This document shows positions 25,501-36,430 of a stretch of DNA of 64,000 bases, piece after piece (the stretch's first letter is position 1; each line of letters opens with the position of its first letter). The stretch is from Dichotomocladium elegans. Taxonomy: Eukaryota > Mucoromycota > Mucoromycetes > Mucorales > Lichtheimiaceae. A model generated the notes under the pieces. It was not told where the DNA came from. It made no database searches and worked only from the letters and a program-made list of their open reading frames with translations. The stretch lies in NCBI GenBank assembly GCA_025716815.1, contig JAIXMN010000014.1, positions 917,399-981,398 of the forward strand, in the 5' to 3' direction. The position numbers and the translations under genes are program-made.

Positions 25501-25978
25501 ATATATATATATATATATAAGTGGAACGGATCCGCTCTAACCCAGCCAATTTGAAATGCATAGCCAAACTGGTAATGGGCGCAGCGGGGCTGGACACCGA
25601 TCTTGCCAATCATCTTGCTCCTTTGCTCAAAGATGCTGGATTTATCAATGTTCAAACACGAGCCTTTGAGATGCCCTTTAACCACGGAGGAAAAATAGGC
25701 GAGCTCTTTTGGTAAGACATGGGGTATTATATTTAGGAAAAAAGACACAACCTCACAGCGTTTGAGATAGGCAAGATTATACAGAAGTCCTCCATGCTGG
25801 AAAATCGCACTGGGTGAAAATCCACCCGCAGTTCGAGGTGCCTGGTGCTTTCGAACAATATATTGAGGAGATGAACAAGGAATGCCAGGAGAACAAATCT
25901 ACCGTCGTCTGGACCCGCGCATTTGCTCAGAAGCCGTTGACGGCTGACGAGGCCGCGCCAGAGCAAGCATCCGAATAG
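24463..25978 (+). CDS. Class I SAM-dependent methyltransferase, paralogue 1
   Basis: Six exons: 24463-24673, 24752-24868, 24936-25210, 25318-25378, 25522-25711, 25771-25978; in phase, 353 aa. After a variable Ser/Asn-rich N-terminus comes DRVHRQHWLIRLAFG, then SAM motif I VLDSGCGPATWTLEI (split by intron 2), the acidic residue region FIGTDIS, motif FPENYFGYIHQRLL and LKPGGWIELTE. Near the C-terminus are MPFNHGGKIGELFW and a terminal region ending AQKPL plus an acidic tail. The substrate is unknown; the family resembles the LaeA/UMTA-like fungal methyltransferases. Intron 4 contains a long (CT)n then (AT)n repeat. It shares intron positions with the paralogue at 33,790. The start could also be the ATG at 24508. 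Confidence 0.82.
25406..25519. repeat. (CT)n(AT)n microsatellite inside an intron
   Basis: About 46 CT units followed by about 10 AT units, ending directly at the AG acceptor of methyltransferase intron 4. It therefore forms the polypyrimidine tract of that intron. Confidence 0.95.
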
Positions 25979-27215
25979 ACAGAGCCCTCGATAGACAGCT
26001 CCCTATGTTCCTGTTCTTGCATCTACAGGAATCATAATAAAAAAACAGAGGCCCAAATGCTCTCTGAGACATTCTGGAAAATGTAATTATGCGCCCGCGC
26101 CCTTAGCCCTCTCTCTACGGCACCATAAATCGAGTCGTACTATACTTTTCATAGTGCTTATAACAGTTTGACACCTGAGAACACTCGGTACAAGTCTGTA
26201 TGTAAACATTATCGCGGACGGAATACCCACACCATGCAGGCAACCCAAGAAAAAACATCATGTGGACAGCACCTACAAGTGAGGAACGACGTGTGGTGCA
26301 AGAATAAGGCCGCTGTATACATTGTATAGTCTGCTCTAATGATTCCCTATAAACAATGGATAACCAAGAAACCTGGTATTCTCATGGGCTTCGGTCTGAC
26401 CCTCTCTCTTTCTATGCACTCATCCGGCAAGATAATACTACTACTTAACTATGGACGGGATACTGAATCTATGTAGACTATTATTCTATTACAAGGACTA
26501 ATCACAAACTATTTATACGATTTTGACAAACAAACCAGTAACAGAAGACGATCCTGATAAAGAAAGATCATTGTCGTGATCGTCCCACCGGCGCATTGCG
26601 GTATGAGAAGGCTTTCGCAGCCGTCCCTTTCGAACAATTGCTTGCTTGGAAAACAGCTCAACCCAATGGACATGGATCAATTAGGAATATGATCATGGAG
26701 AGGGACCTAGATAGACATGAAGGGGAAAACGTGAGGTGACGCCATTGTCATTTGATGTGCATGGAGTGGATAATAATTTCCTCCCTACACTAAACTATGC
26801 GCTGTTTAACGGATTGGGATAAAGGATGGCTATCGCCGTAATAAAGGAGGCTAGTGCGTATACTCCCCCAAAAACAGCGTGGAAGCGTTTGACTCTGTTT
26901 CAACAATGCCATTTTACTTCATGAAAAGGCGTCTTAAGCAAAACTTCTCGTTAAATACAGTCATTTCAGAAAGTAAAAGTCGCTGATTTTGAGTTTGATG
27001 TCGTGTAAAAAAATTGCATGTTCAACGATGATGTCGTGACTGATCCAAAATAAAGTCGTGCTCACGTGTCATGAACTTCACTTATTTTTACTTGTCGCTT
27101 AGTAATTGCCCAATAAAGTTTCTAGACATGAATTGCTGTTATAAAAAAGGGACGATTTTCTGTGTCCATTTTACTTTCTTCTTCCTATTTACAATTTATT
27201 TTACAGACATTGGAG
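25979..27215. other. Long intergenic region, no gene recognised
   Basis: About 1.2 kb. No convincing ORF, RNA gene or known repeat. The last 250 bp, AT-rich and next to the transposase relic, may include its decayed 5' end. Confidence 0.4.
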
Positions 27216-28415
27216 ATGAGTATGCAATATTTTTATGAAGATGGACAAGGTCATGTTGTTGATGAAAATGGAGTTGAGCTCATGGATCTTGTTGTTGACG
27301 AGGAGTTATTCGCTATCGAAACAATAAGTTCTCGTACTCAATTCCTAGCGAATAAACCTCCTGAGAGTCCTCATAATCCTGTAATGCGTGCCGTTGCGGA
27401 TGAGAGGAGTAGTTAGAATGTTTGTATGGAGCAATACAATAAGCGCTGCTATACAGTTTATTCTGATAACGATAAACCTCGACTCTTTCATTTATTTTTC
27501 AGCAAATGCTTGAATGCTTCTGCAGCTGCGAGACAATTGGGTATTCATGTCCGAGCAGCACAGAGATGGGTTAAACGTTATTACGAAGACCTTGAGAGCA
27601 TCTTCGAAAAGAAGAGAAAGTCAGGTCAGCGTCGTATTCTTGGAGAAGGTCATAAACAGTTTCTTTTAAACTACATTGATGACAATCCTTCTGCTGTTGT
27701 ATTTGAAGTGGCAGAAAGTCTAACACAAAATTTTGCGGATCTTGATGCTTCTCGTAGCACTATTTATAACTTTATGACAGCTGAGTGCAATCTATCTATT
27801 GAGCAGGCACAATTCCAACCTGTAGAAAGAAACAGCGAAGAAAAGATTCAACAAAGATACCATTGAGTACAAAAGTGGCAGCAAACTGACTTGGATTTCT
27901 CAATAAATTGCGTCTTTCTTGATGAGTCAGCCTTTCATATCAATTTGAAACGAGTTATGACCTGGTCAAAGAAGGGAACTCCCTCCGTAATTACAGTGCC
28001 TACAACTAATGCGAACGCAACATCGATTTTAGGTGCAATATCTGCAACTGGTTTAATCAATGTCAGCTTCAGAGTTCCAAAACGCATTAAAAAGAGAAAG
28101 ATTGGACATTCAACTGATGGTTATAGCATAGGAACAGTGACAGGGCATTATCTGAGCTTTTTAAAGGCTACTCTTGATGAAATGGACAAGTATCCCGATA
28201 TGAAGGGACATTACCTTGTCATGGATAACGCTCCTATCCACAGCTCAAGTGATATAGGTAAGTGTACCAATTCTCGGGGATATAGGTACGTACATCTTCC
28301 CCTGTATTCTCCCAAACTAAATTTAACTGAGCAGTTCTGGTCAGTCGTCAAGAGTAAAGTTAAGCGAAATAAGTACTCAAACCGGCTGATCTCAGCCTTC
28401 CACCAGGTCGCATAA
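27216..28415 (+). pseudogene. Tc1/mariner-like DDE transposase, copy A (two nonsense mutations)
   Basis: A single frame from the ATG at 27216 to the stop at 28413-28415, interrupted by TAG at 27414-27416 and TGA at 27864-27866. The TGA replaces a Trp kept in the 59-kb copy (RYTWVAEW there). A short acidic N-terminal leader (FYEDGQGHVVDENG) is shared with the fragments at 44.5 and 51.7 kb. Then come a helix-turn-helix (AAARQLGIHVRAAQRWVKRYY) and the DDE catalytic core: VFLDESAFH (first Asp), YLVMDNAPIH (second Asp) and LNLTEQFWSVVKSKV (Glu). The core is complete, so decay is recent compared with the other copies. Terminal repeats were not resolved. Confidence 0.82.
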
Positions 28416-28960
28416 TTGGGCCAATGAGTGATAACTGGCTCGCTCCAACCTCCTGGGCACAATGAAATCATGATTCTTCTCATCTTTCAATTTCTCGAAC
28501 CATGGGAGACGCATTTTTGTTGATTGACTTTGCCCTTCACCGAGGGTTCCCAACCTTCCAGTCCAGAAGGAGCAGCCCCAGACCATTACCGAGCCTTCCG
28601 TTCATACTTTACAGTGAAATAATATGGCTGGGATTGGATTCTTTTTGACTTACTTGCTGATAGCCCTCGAGACCTCCACACTCCCCGTCATTATGTCTGA
28701 GGGCAAGGCGAGGTTTGTCAAATCTTATTAGTTTGTCCTCCCTTGGATCCTTCTCTTGCGATGCTTAAGGCTCAGAAGGGGCTTTTTCAAGGGAAAAAAG
28801 CCCTTCCATTGCAAAGTATCACGCATCATGGCTATACTGATTCTATATAGCCCATTTGTGTGAATGCCACGATGAGCGACCGAAGGATCGAATGACGGTC
28901 TACGGACCACAGAGAGCCGAATTTGGCAAGTCGCGCTCCCTCACATTACATCAATTAAAT
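28400..28960 (-). pseudogene. Second Tc1-like transposase remnant, antisense
   Basis: Minus-strand fragments with Tc1/mariner character: ISIAMMRDTLQWKGFFPLKKPLLSLKHRKRR (shortened match: KKPLLSLKHRKRR, as in the AKKPxLSxxHRxxRL block) at about 28728-28880, and MVWGCSFW...GRLGTL at about 28530-28586. The latter matches the common VMVWGCFS box of Tc1 elements. The frames are shifted and contain stops. It differs in sequence from copy A and is inserted back to back with it. Extent is approximate. Confidence 0.55.
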
Positions 28961-29367
28961 CGATCAATTATTTCTTATAAAGGAAGGTGTGCCATTTATG
29001 GACACAGATGAAAAAAGCAAAATTTCCATTTTTGGAATTTCGAAGTTAAACATGATGCACTTTTTAGGACATCTCGATTCCCCATCAAGCGCACTTTTTT
29101 CAACCACCAAGGATGACTTTTCCACCCACCAGCTGTGAAAAGACAACCACCAGCTCAACTTTTTCAAGCAACTTGGTTCGTCAAACACCAGCCAGAAAAC
29201 CCATTTCAACCGGCATCAAAATTCTTTTCACACCGTCCCCAGCTTCTTCCACCACTGCTGCCTCCTCACCAAGACACTATCAAGGGGAGATGGAAAACTT
29301 TTACTGAAAAGACCTGCATCAATCCAGCCAATCTGAGCGCTCTCTCTCCCCTGCTTTATCCCAGGTC

Positions 29368-32230
29368 TTGCTTCCTGCTCGAGATGTCGAGTTGCGCCAT
29401 TGCTCTGGGTGTCGTAACGATAAATTTGCGGTTCATTTCTTCGGTAGAATCGAAGATTGCCATACCTGCGATGGCTGTTGTGCGCGCCAGAGCACTGTTG
29501 GGCAAGGTGCTCCTGAGGAAGGCCGCATTTCATTTGACGAGTTCGTCGAATCTGTTCCATCGCGTTATAGAATTGATAGCACAGATGCGGGCGAGGTGGA
29601 TGTTCAATACTCGTTTCATGCGTACATATCCATGGACGCCGAGATGGCCGCAATGGGAAGGTTTTGCTATCATTAACTCCATTTGCTCCTGCATCGAGTC
29701 TGCTGGTGATTATCCTACCACCTCATTATGTAGCCCGTCCATTGAAGAAAAATGCGGTTGTTTTCTTCCTTGGTTGTGCGCAGGGCAAACCTATACAACG
29801 GCCGGTGACCGGTCGTCAGCGCCTAATAAGCTGTATGGTGACCTTCCCTTGCGGTGGACGTTTGACAGGAGAAATCGGCCGTCGCAACCACCAAATCATG
29901 GTTGACATTCAGCATGATCCTGGTCAATGCCGGTATGCCGTTGAGAGCCGAGCTGTCCCGCATGGTGTCAGAGAATTCATCCGCGATAGTGCGCTAAGCT
30001 ATGATGCCTAAGCGTTGTTTAGTCGGGTTACGTTGTAATTCCCCTAGGAATCCCGTGATGTGACCCAAGCTCAGGCATGCCTTTTTCTTAGAGTATTAGT
30101 GATGTGCAAAAATAATGATAGATCTACTATTGGTAGGATAACTCCACAACACAAGTATTCCGCCGTCACGAAGACCAGTTGGTCTTCTCGAACTTCCTTC
30201 TACAGGAAGCATCGCCTCGCGGTTTTAATAAGATACGTACTATTCACCTACGCAGCATATGATGTGCAAGTGCTGTCAGATCTGCCATATGTGCCAGGGT
30301 ACATCGTCTGGATAGGATAAATTCTTAGACATTTCTCAAATAATAAACAGATATCTGAGGTTAATGCGACTGATATGTCAGCGGTAGGATTTATTGTTTT
30401 GGTGTTTGAATTATCATGCCGGGCTCCTCTTGTGAACAGATTCCATGTCGATCCGACTTTCAAGACGAATCGATTTGGCTCTGAGCTGTTCTCCATTGTT
30501 GCATCATCAATGGAGCAGGTTTTCCAGCTGAGCGCCTGCTTCTTGACATCAGCTCTGAGATGGTTGCCCCTTCGTACGAGAAGAAGCATATACTGCGCCG
30601 CTTCTTCCTCGACCTCCAGCAGTCGCGTCTCAGCCCAATGTTTATGTTTTCAGATAAGGATGCGGCGCCATCAACAGCGTCTGGGGAGACCATGTCCTTG
30701 GGCTCTCTTTGTGGCGACTTGACCACTCGGTCAAGCTCAAGCGTGCCCAACAGAAGCTCATCAACCCGCCGTGCGATCCTGTCAAGTTCTACTTTATTGA
30801 TTTGATTTCTGTCCAGAGCCAAATGATTGCAGTTGTCAAATTTGCTCACTTGAAAACCGAATGCTAATCGCGAAAATGATGAAGAGACACCGTATTGCAC
30901 ATCCCTTCTTCAGTTGTGCGTCCTTTCCACTACCCTAATAGGAATTATAGAAAGCGTATAGTCATGTCGATATTTATGGTATCAGTGATCGCTGCAGCTG
31001 GCCGATCAATCCACGAGGTGTGCACTAAGGAGGTTATAAGATCACTGTTGTGCATATTATCTACCAGATGCGTGGGTATATCTACACATGCACTGGTATA
31101 CCTCTGCGTAGTGGAATCTATGGGCGAGAACGAGCAGATCAAAGCATGATGATCGAGGCGCAGTAGAAGATGCTGAAGTGCAGCTTTCTTCTACGCCAGA
31201 ATTGCCCTCGGCTCGATGCTCCGGTGTACACTATCATCTCGCACGTAGCGCCCGAGTCAAATGAAGAGTTCCAGATGTCAATCATCAACAGGCGAACTAC
31301 ACTACTTAGGGAAACTTCGTTTGCCAAGGAATGGAGCAAATGCATAACACGCTCCTGTAGATCGAGCGCCAAGATGACCATTTGACGTCCCTAAACACAA
31401 GACTTGCGGGTGCGCAGTATTCCATGCGAGCAGATATATGTTTTCCGGTCATCTAGTACAGCGGTATTGCCTCCAACAACACCAGCAACCATTTACTGTT
31501 TTGGAGATGTATATCTACAGAGAGATTACACCACCCATGTGCGCATCTTGTCGGTTAGAATAAGGAATAATGATATGGGAACGAACTATGTCCCGTAATT
31601 ATACCCATATGCGCTTATTCCTCTTCGGTATATCTGCTCAGCAGTGAGTGTTATGGTGATGCATCAATAATTGATTCAACGAGCGGCACAGTCAACCATC
31701 AGTTCATGAACCTCAGCTGCTGTAAAGCCTTTAAGCAATAAGTTTTCATTCGTTATTTTTCTAACCATCGGTAACATTTCTTTAATCAGGACAAGGACGA
31801 AGGTGAGCATCGGCAAGAGGAAGTTGAAAGAAGTATTAGCGGGCTCTGTTCCAGACTTTATGAGAACCAAAAAATGAAGGCTGAGCTCCAGTCAACAGGA
31901 ATTGGACTTCTTTCCAGAGCGGCCGACCTACTGTCAAGAGATGATAACGTTGGCTCGAGAATTGATGGAATAGAGTCTACTGCAGTCGGTCTTGCTACGG
32001 AACTGAACGATACTAGCGATATCGATGCACAGCCTTCGCGGGTACCCCAACATCAAGTGTTCAATCGCGTAAGGACTCACAGAACTCTTCCGGAATATAT
32101 TGCCGCTGTCTCTGCGTACAGTAACAGGCGAGCGATTGCGAGATCGCTCGTATATAGATTTTTGTTGAGTATACTTGCGATTTGCCGTAAATCCTGTATT
32201 TTCCTTTTTTTTATATTATTGTAGTAGTTC
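29368..32230 (+). pseudogene. Mutator-like (MULE) transposase with SWIM zinc finger, degenerate
   Basis: Disordered frames that line up into one long protein. It starts with a cysteine-rich zinc-ribbon region (LRHCSGC...CHTCDGCC, about 29390-29490) and ISFDEFVESVPSRY. Next come a GGRLTGEIGRRNHQI segment (29850-29900) and the MULE core block NRFHVDPTFKTNRFG (about 30440) with the first catalytic Asp. DKDAA then NSVWGDHV and LKRAQQKLINPP follow near 30655-30780. MMIEAQ-stop-KMLKCSFLLRQNCPRLD lies near 31150, with TAG where Trp is expected. A SWIM-like CGCAVFHASRYMFSGHL (about 31410) comes next, where the third Cys is lost, and a C-terminal tail ends near 32230. Several stops and frameshifts make it non-functional. 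Family call from block order; host MULE ends not identified. Confidence 0.65.
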
Positions 32231-32877
32231 TTTTTGTCTTTAATCGCATAATCCTCCTTGTACTTTGGTAACTAATCACAGTTTAGCTTGTCTTTCAATG
32301 ACTGGAAAGATTACAGAAAGGCCAGAGTGGTCTACAGAGGCGGGAGGTCCATTTTTTCGATTTGAGGAACGGCCTTAAAAAAATCAAGCACGTGACATGC
32401 GGTCGGATTGACGTGAAATCTCCCCCGCAATGAGCGGAAAATGAAATAAAGTCACATGAAAACTGTTAACGGCTAGGGCACTTCCTCCCCCCCCCACTGG
32501 AATCCGATGCGCTGGAAAGTTTGTGAGACCATTTGAGAGTTTCTTTTTCTGGGATGGCGGACACAGTAACGTTTCCAGATTAGAGATAGAAGTATGCACA
32601 CTTACTATTGCTGAGTCTTATCCCGACATGTCTTTCATGCGTGGTCTAATTTCCATCACATCGAAGGATAATGTCCGCTATGTCTCGAAGCAGATCGCAC
32701 ATCTGTCTATCGCCAAGCAACGCTATCTAAATCCATCGTAGTTCCCGTCAGTGTAACATTGGAGGATATTTTAGTGTTCCTATACGGATCTGCGCATTGA
32801 CGAAAGTATAAGACAGCTATAAATGTGAAATCCAAGTGATCCATATAGAATTGAAAGGAACAGTTATACAGACGCGT

Positions 32878-32912
<35 letters not shown>

Positions 32913-33789
32913 GAAGTAGATGAACCCAATCCGCTGGACATCAGGCAGTAGAATGTGTCTTTGAGATCTAGTTTGTTCAAGGAGAACATTTACACGTGGT
33001 AGTGCTTAGTTTGGGGTCCACCTATTACGCTTGGCCTTCCGCGACTTTACACAAACCGTAATGTCGCGTACAATAGGATCCATCCTCGTGGAAGCATTTC
33101 AATTCGACGTACCAAGGTAGCGGAGATATTGCTGTAAATGGCTCTCGAAGAAGACGGTCTTGGATGATGGAAATCGATAGGGAATGAATAAGGTTGAGAG
33201 CGCAGAATTTGAGTTGAATCCTTTTCCAGCAGCTAGCCTGCCATTCTTCGTTCTAGATGTCCGGTATTGCAACACATCCGAACGAAAAATACTCTTGGCG
33301 ATGAGCAATGTGGTTAAGCAGGTCTAAGGAACAAAAAAAAAAGGTCGGGTGATTGGTACCGACGCTGCACGGACAGACAGAGGCATCTTTGTCGAATGAC
33401 TTTTTTTTTGGAACTTTTGACACGCTGAATGAGTTTAGCGGGGTATGTTCCAAGGGCTTTATGCCTCTATTGTTTATTCGGGGGAAGGAGGAGATAATAG
33501 GTAAGCAGGCACATACGTACACGCTCATTAACTAATGCAGTTAATTAAAACGCCTCCATCTGACAATAAAGGAGTAGTGTGCACCATGAACTCTGTCTGA
33601 CAGCCTCCATAGGTTAGTCAAAGGCGTCTTCTGTATCACGTTCCGTTCCCTTGTTCGACGGCGCTGGCGGGTTCCTTGCGGGATTTGGGCGCCGCTCCAC
33701 GCGCGGATCCTCCCTTCTTTCCTTCCTGTATAAAATGCCCTAATGATTTTCTTCGTTCGCTCTTCCTTTGCTTTCGACCTCGATCCGCC
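32231..33789. other. Intergenic with microsatellite
   Basis: About 1.5 kb without a recognised gene. A (CG)n(AG)n tract lies at 32872-32913. The last 100 bp before 33790 are CT-rich on the plus strand, as expected for the promoter and leader of the next gene. Confidence 0.45.
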
Positions 33790-35246
33790 ATGAGCCGTTC
33801 ACCGTGGTACCTTCGATTCTTACCCTTGTCAAATAAACCCAAACGATCTTCGTCCTCATCGACACGCGAGAAAAACGAGCCAATACCAACACCCTCTCAG
33901 AGCGAGACACTGCAGTCCCTCCATATCTACAGCCTCGGACGTCGATACCATAATCGAGCCGATGTCCCTTCTGTTCTGCCCGATGACGACGAAGGTATAT
34001 AAGTAGCACAAGCTCTCTCACTCTGTCTGAACGCGCAATTGAATGTTCAACATGCATAGAGCACGAACGGATCCATCGACAGCATTGGACACTCAAGTAC
34101 GCATTCGGAAACAACTATCTTTCGCCCATCAAAAACCAGCTCGAACAAGGGATTACTGTCCTTGACTCTGGCTGTGGCAAGTGCTCTTTCTTCGTTTTCT
34201 TTTTTTTCTAGTCAACGCCATTCGTCTATTCTACTTTTCTCTCTCACACCATACGATATACAAAGGCCCGGCAACATGGGTTCTTGAGATGGCAAATGAA
34301 TATCCCAATTCACGCTTTCACGGCACGGATGTTTCCTCGGGCTTCCCGGATATGATCAAACCGAAGAACTGTACATTTCACGTTCACAATATTCTTGAAC
34401 CGCTACCCTTTCCGGAACAATCTTTCGATTTTGTTCATCAACGGCTGTTGATACTGGGCTTGCTTGCATCCGATTGGGAAAGGGTAAGATTCTTTTCCCT
34501 TTTATAATAATGGGAAAATATACTCACGTTTCCAATATTTTTTTTTAAAAAAAAGACCCTCGATAGTCTGATTCGAGTCCTGAAACCTGGTGGGTGGATC
34601 GAAGTCGTTGAGGTAATTAGAAACTCCTCCTAATTCCAGAACTGCACGTGATGCGAGTATGCGGGTGGGGGGTGGATAGCCACAGTGCATAACCAACTTT
34701 TGCTTAGGTCGGTTTTGCAGACTATCAAAATGCTGGACCCATGTGCGATACAGTTATCGATGCATGTATGTATATATCTGTATGTATGCTCATCCATCAG
34801 TTCTGCTCACAAAGATATTATCCAGCCCGAATACTGTTTAGCGAAAGGAACATGGACATAAATATAGGCAAGAAGCTTGGTAAGATGTTGGGAAAGGCCG
34901 GCATGATTAATGTACACACGGTGCCTGTACCTGTACCATTAAACCACGGAGGAAAAGTTGGCCAGCTTACGTGGTAGGTCGTTGGTGGAGAGGGGGTGGC
35001 GGCGTGCGTATGTGTGTATATGTGCGTGCGGATGACAATATCTGGTTCTCTTGCCTCATGTACTTAAACTGACAACGACTGAATTACAGGGAAGATTATC
35101 GGGATATCTTCACCGCCCTGAAGCCCTTTGTATACAAGACGCATCCCATCTTTAACGAAGAATTCGTAAGGCAGTTTGGCGAAGAATGCAAACAAAACAA
35201 GACGCATATGATATGGTATAGGAATTACGCGCAGAAGCCTTTATGA
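33790..35246 (+). CDS. Class I SAM-dependent methyltransferase, paralogue 2
   Basis: Seven exons: 33790-33994, 34060-34176, 34266-34483, 34556-34612, 34708-34765, 34826-34973, 35090-35246; in phase, 319 aa. Same layout as the gene at 24,463: ERIHRQHWTLKYAFG, motif I VLDSGCGPATWVLEM, FHGTDVS, FPEQSFDFVHQRLL, VLKPGGWIEVVE, PLNHGGKVGQLTW and the terminal YAQKPL. Exons 3 and 4 together (275 nt) equal the single 275-nt exon 3 of paralogue 1, so this copy carries one extra intron. Intron 2 begins GC (gcaagt) where paralogue 1 has GT. The N-terminus is Ser/Arg-rich and unlike that of paralogue 1. Substrate unknown. Confidence 0.83.
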
Positions 35247-36430
35247 GAGAGAATTGTTCATCAGAACATGATCAACCACGCACCCACCCACCCACCCAAA
35301 AAAAAAACTCATACCCCACCCGCTGCATACTTTTTTGGTTAACGTCAAACAATGAAAAAGAAAGATTCATAATGTTGTAACTACGATTAAATGTTCCTAA
35401 CAGATGCAATACTCAAAAGATGCGCTCCAGAAAAAGGAGACGAAAATCCATGGGAGAACATAGAAGGAACGGATAGGAGGCCATGTGAACTAGCATCATG
35501 CTAGGATGCCAGGGGCAAGAGAGCCAACATTTTTACTTTTTTTCCATGACACTTTCGAGGAAAGAAAATCGACATCCGAGCAAGGAAGAGTCTGTGCTTT
35601 CTCAATCGGGATGATTTTATCGGCACGAAAATACCCCCACCGCATAGACCTGTCTCATGGCACATAATACCATAGGAATCCTCCGTATTAACCGTCTTTT
35701 GCAACGATGATCATATTCGGAAGAGCCTAACCGTTATCTCAGGCGGTATGCACACCGATCCACAAACATCTGATAGATACGTTTTTCCAAATATGAGGAA
35801 GCCGCGTTTTGCCCAGAAATATTTATGCGTGATGACAAAGCACGGAGAACGATGATGAATCTTTATAACGGCTTGCTTTTTATTCGAATCTGACGCCTTT
35901 GTGTATTGACCAATCGCACCTGTACTTGATGAGCCATGGGAAGAGAGGGTCAAAAAGGATATCTCATTACCTGGTGGGGTCGCGATTTGGCGGCCTTCGG
36001 GCACGGCCTACCACTCTTTTCTTTTTGCTTCCGGTGGGGTTAACATTTTCTGTTGGCAAACGAAATCATCTTAACGATACGACCGTTTCCTATAATTTTA
36101 TTTTGGGGAAAAAATAACGGAGGTTCATCAAATCAGTGGCGTATGACTTCAAGCTTCACGCCTCCCCTCCCATCCCCCCACCTCCCAGCGGGTTACCAAA
36201 ATAAGAAAAATTGGTTTCCTACATTGTTCCACAAAATTAGACGGTTCATTGTTTCCCATTTGCATGGCCTTGTGTCACCATGCTTGCAAAATGCGGGGGC
36301 CTCCTTTGCCCACATTGGCATCACTCATAGATAACAAGGACTTTTGAACCTTCCAGGTTAGTGCATTAATATTCCACCGTAATTGAAAATTTCGCATCAT
36401 TAATGATTCTTAATGTAATCTAGCATTGCT
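35247..36430. other. Intergenic with a transposon-end remnant
   Basis: About 1.2 kb between convergent genes. Bases about 35805-35850 (minus-strand sense) match the Tc1/mariner-like terminal block, with tttgcccagaaatatttatgcg read on plus in two parts and catcacgc on the other strand. A CCCACCC repeat lies at 35280-35295. No ORF convinces. Confidence 0.45.

Noticed and set aside
24845..25609. 254-codon minus-strand ORF
   Set aside because: It is antisense to methyltransferase 1 and owes its length to the (CT)n repeat, which reads as an Arg-Glu run; no family resemblance.
30460..30900. 146-codon minus-strand ORF
   Set aside because: Antisense to the MULE relic, whose plus-strand blocks explain the sequence.
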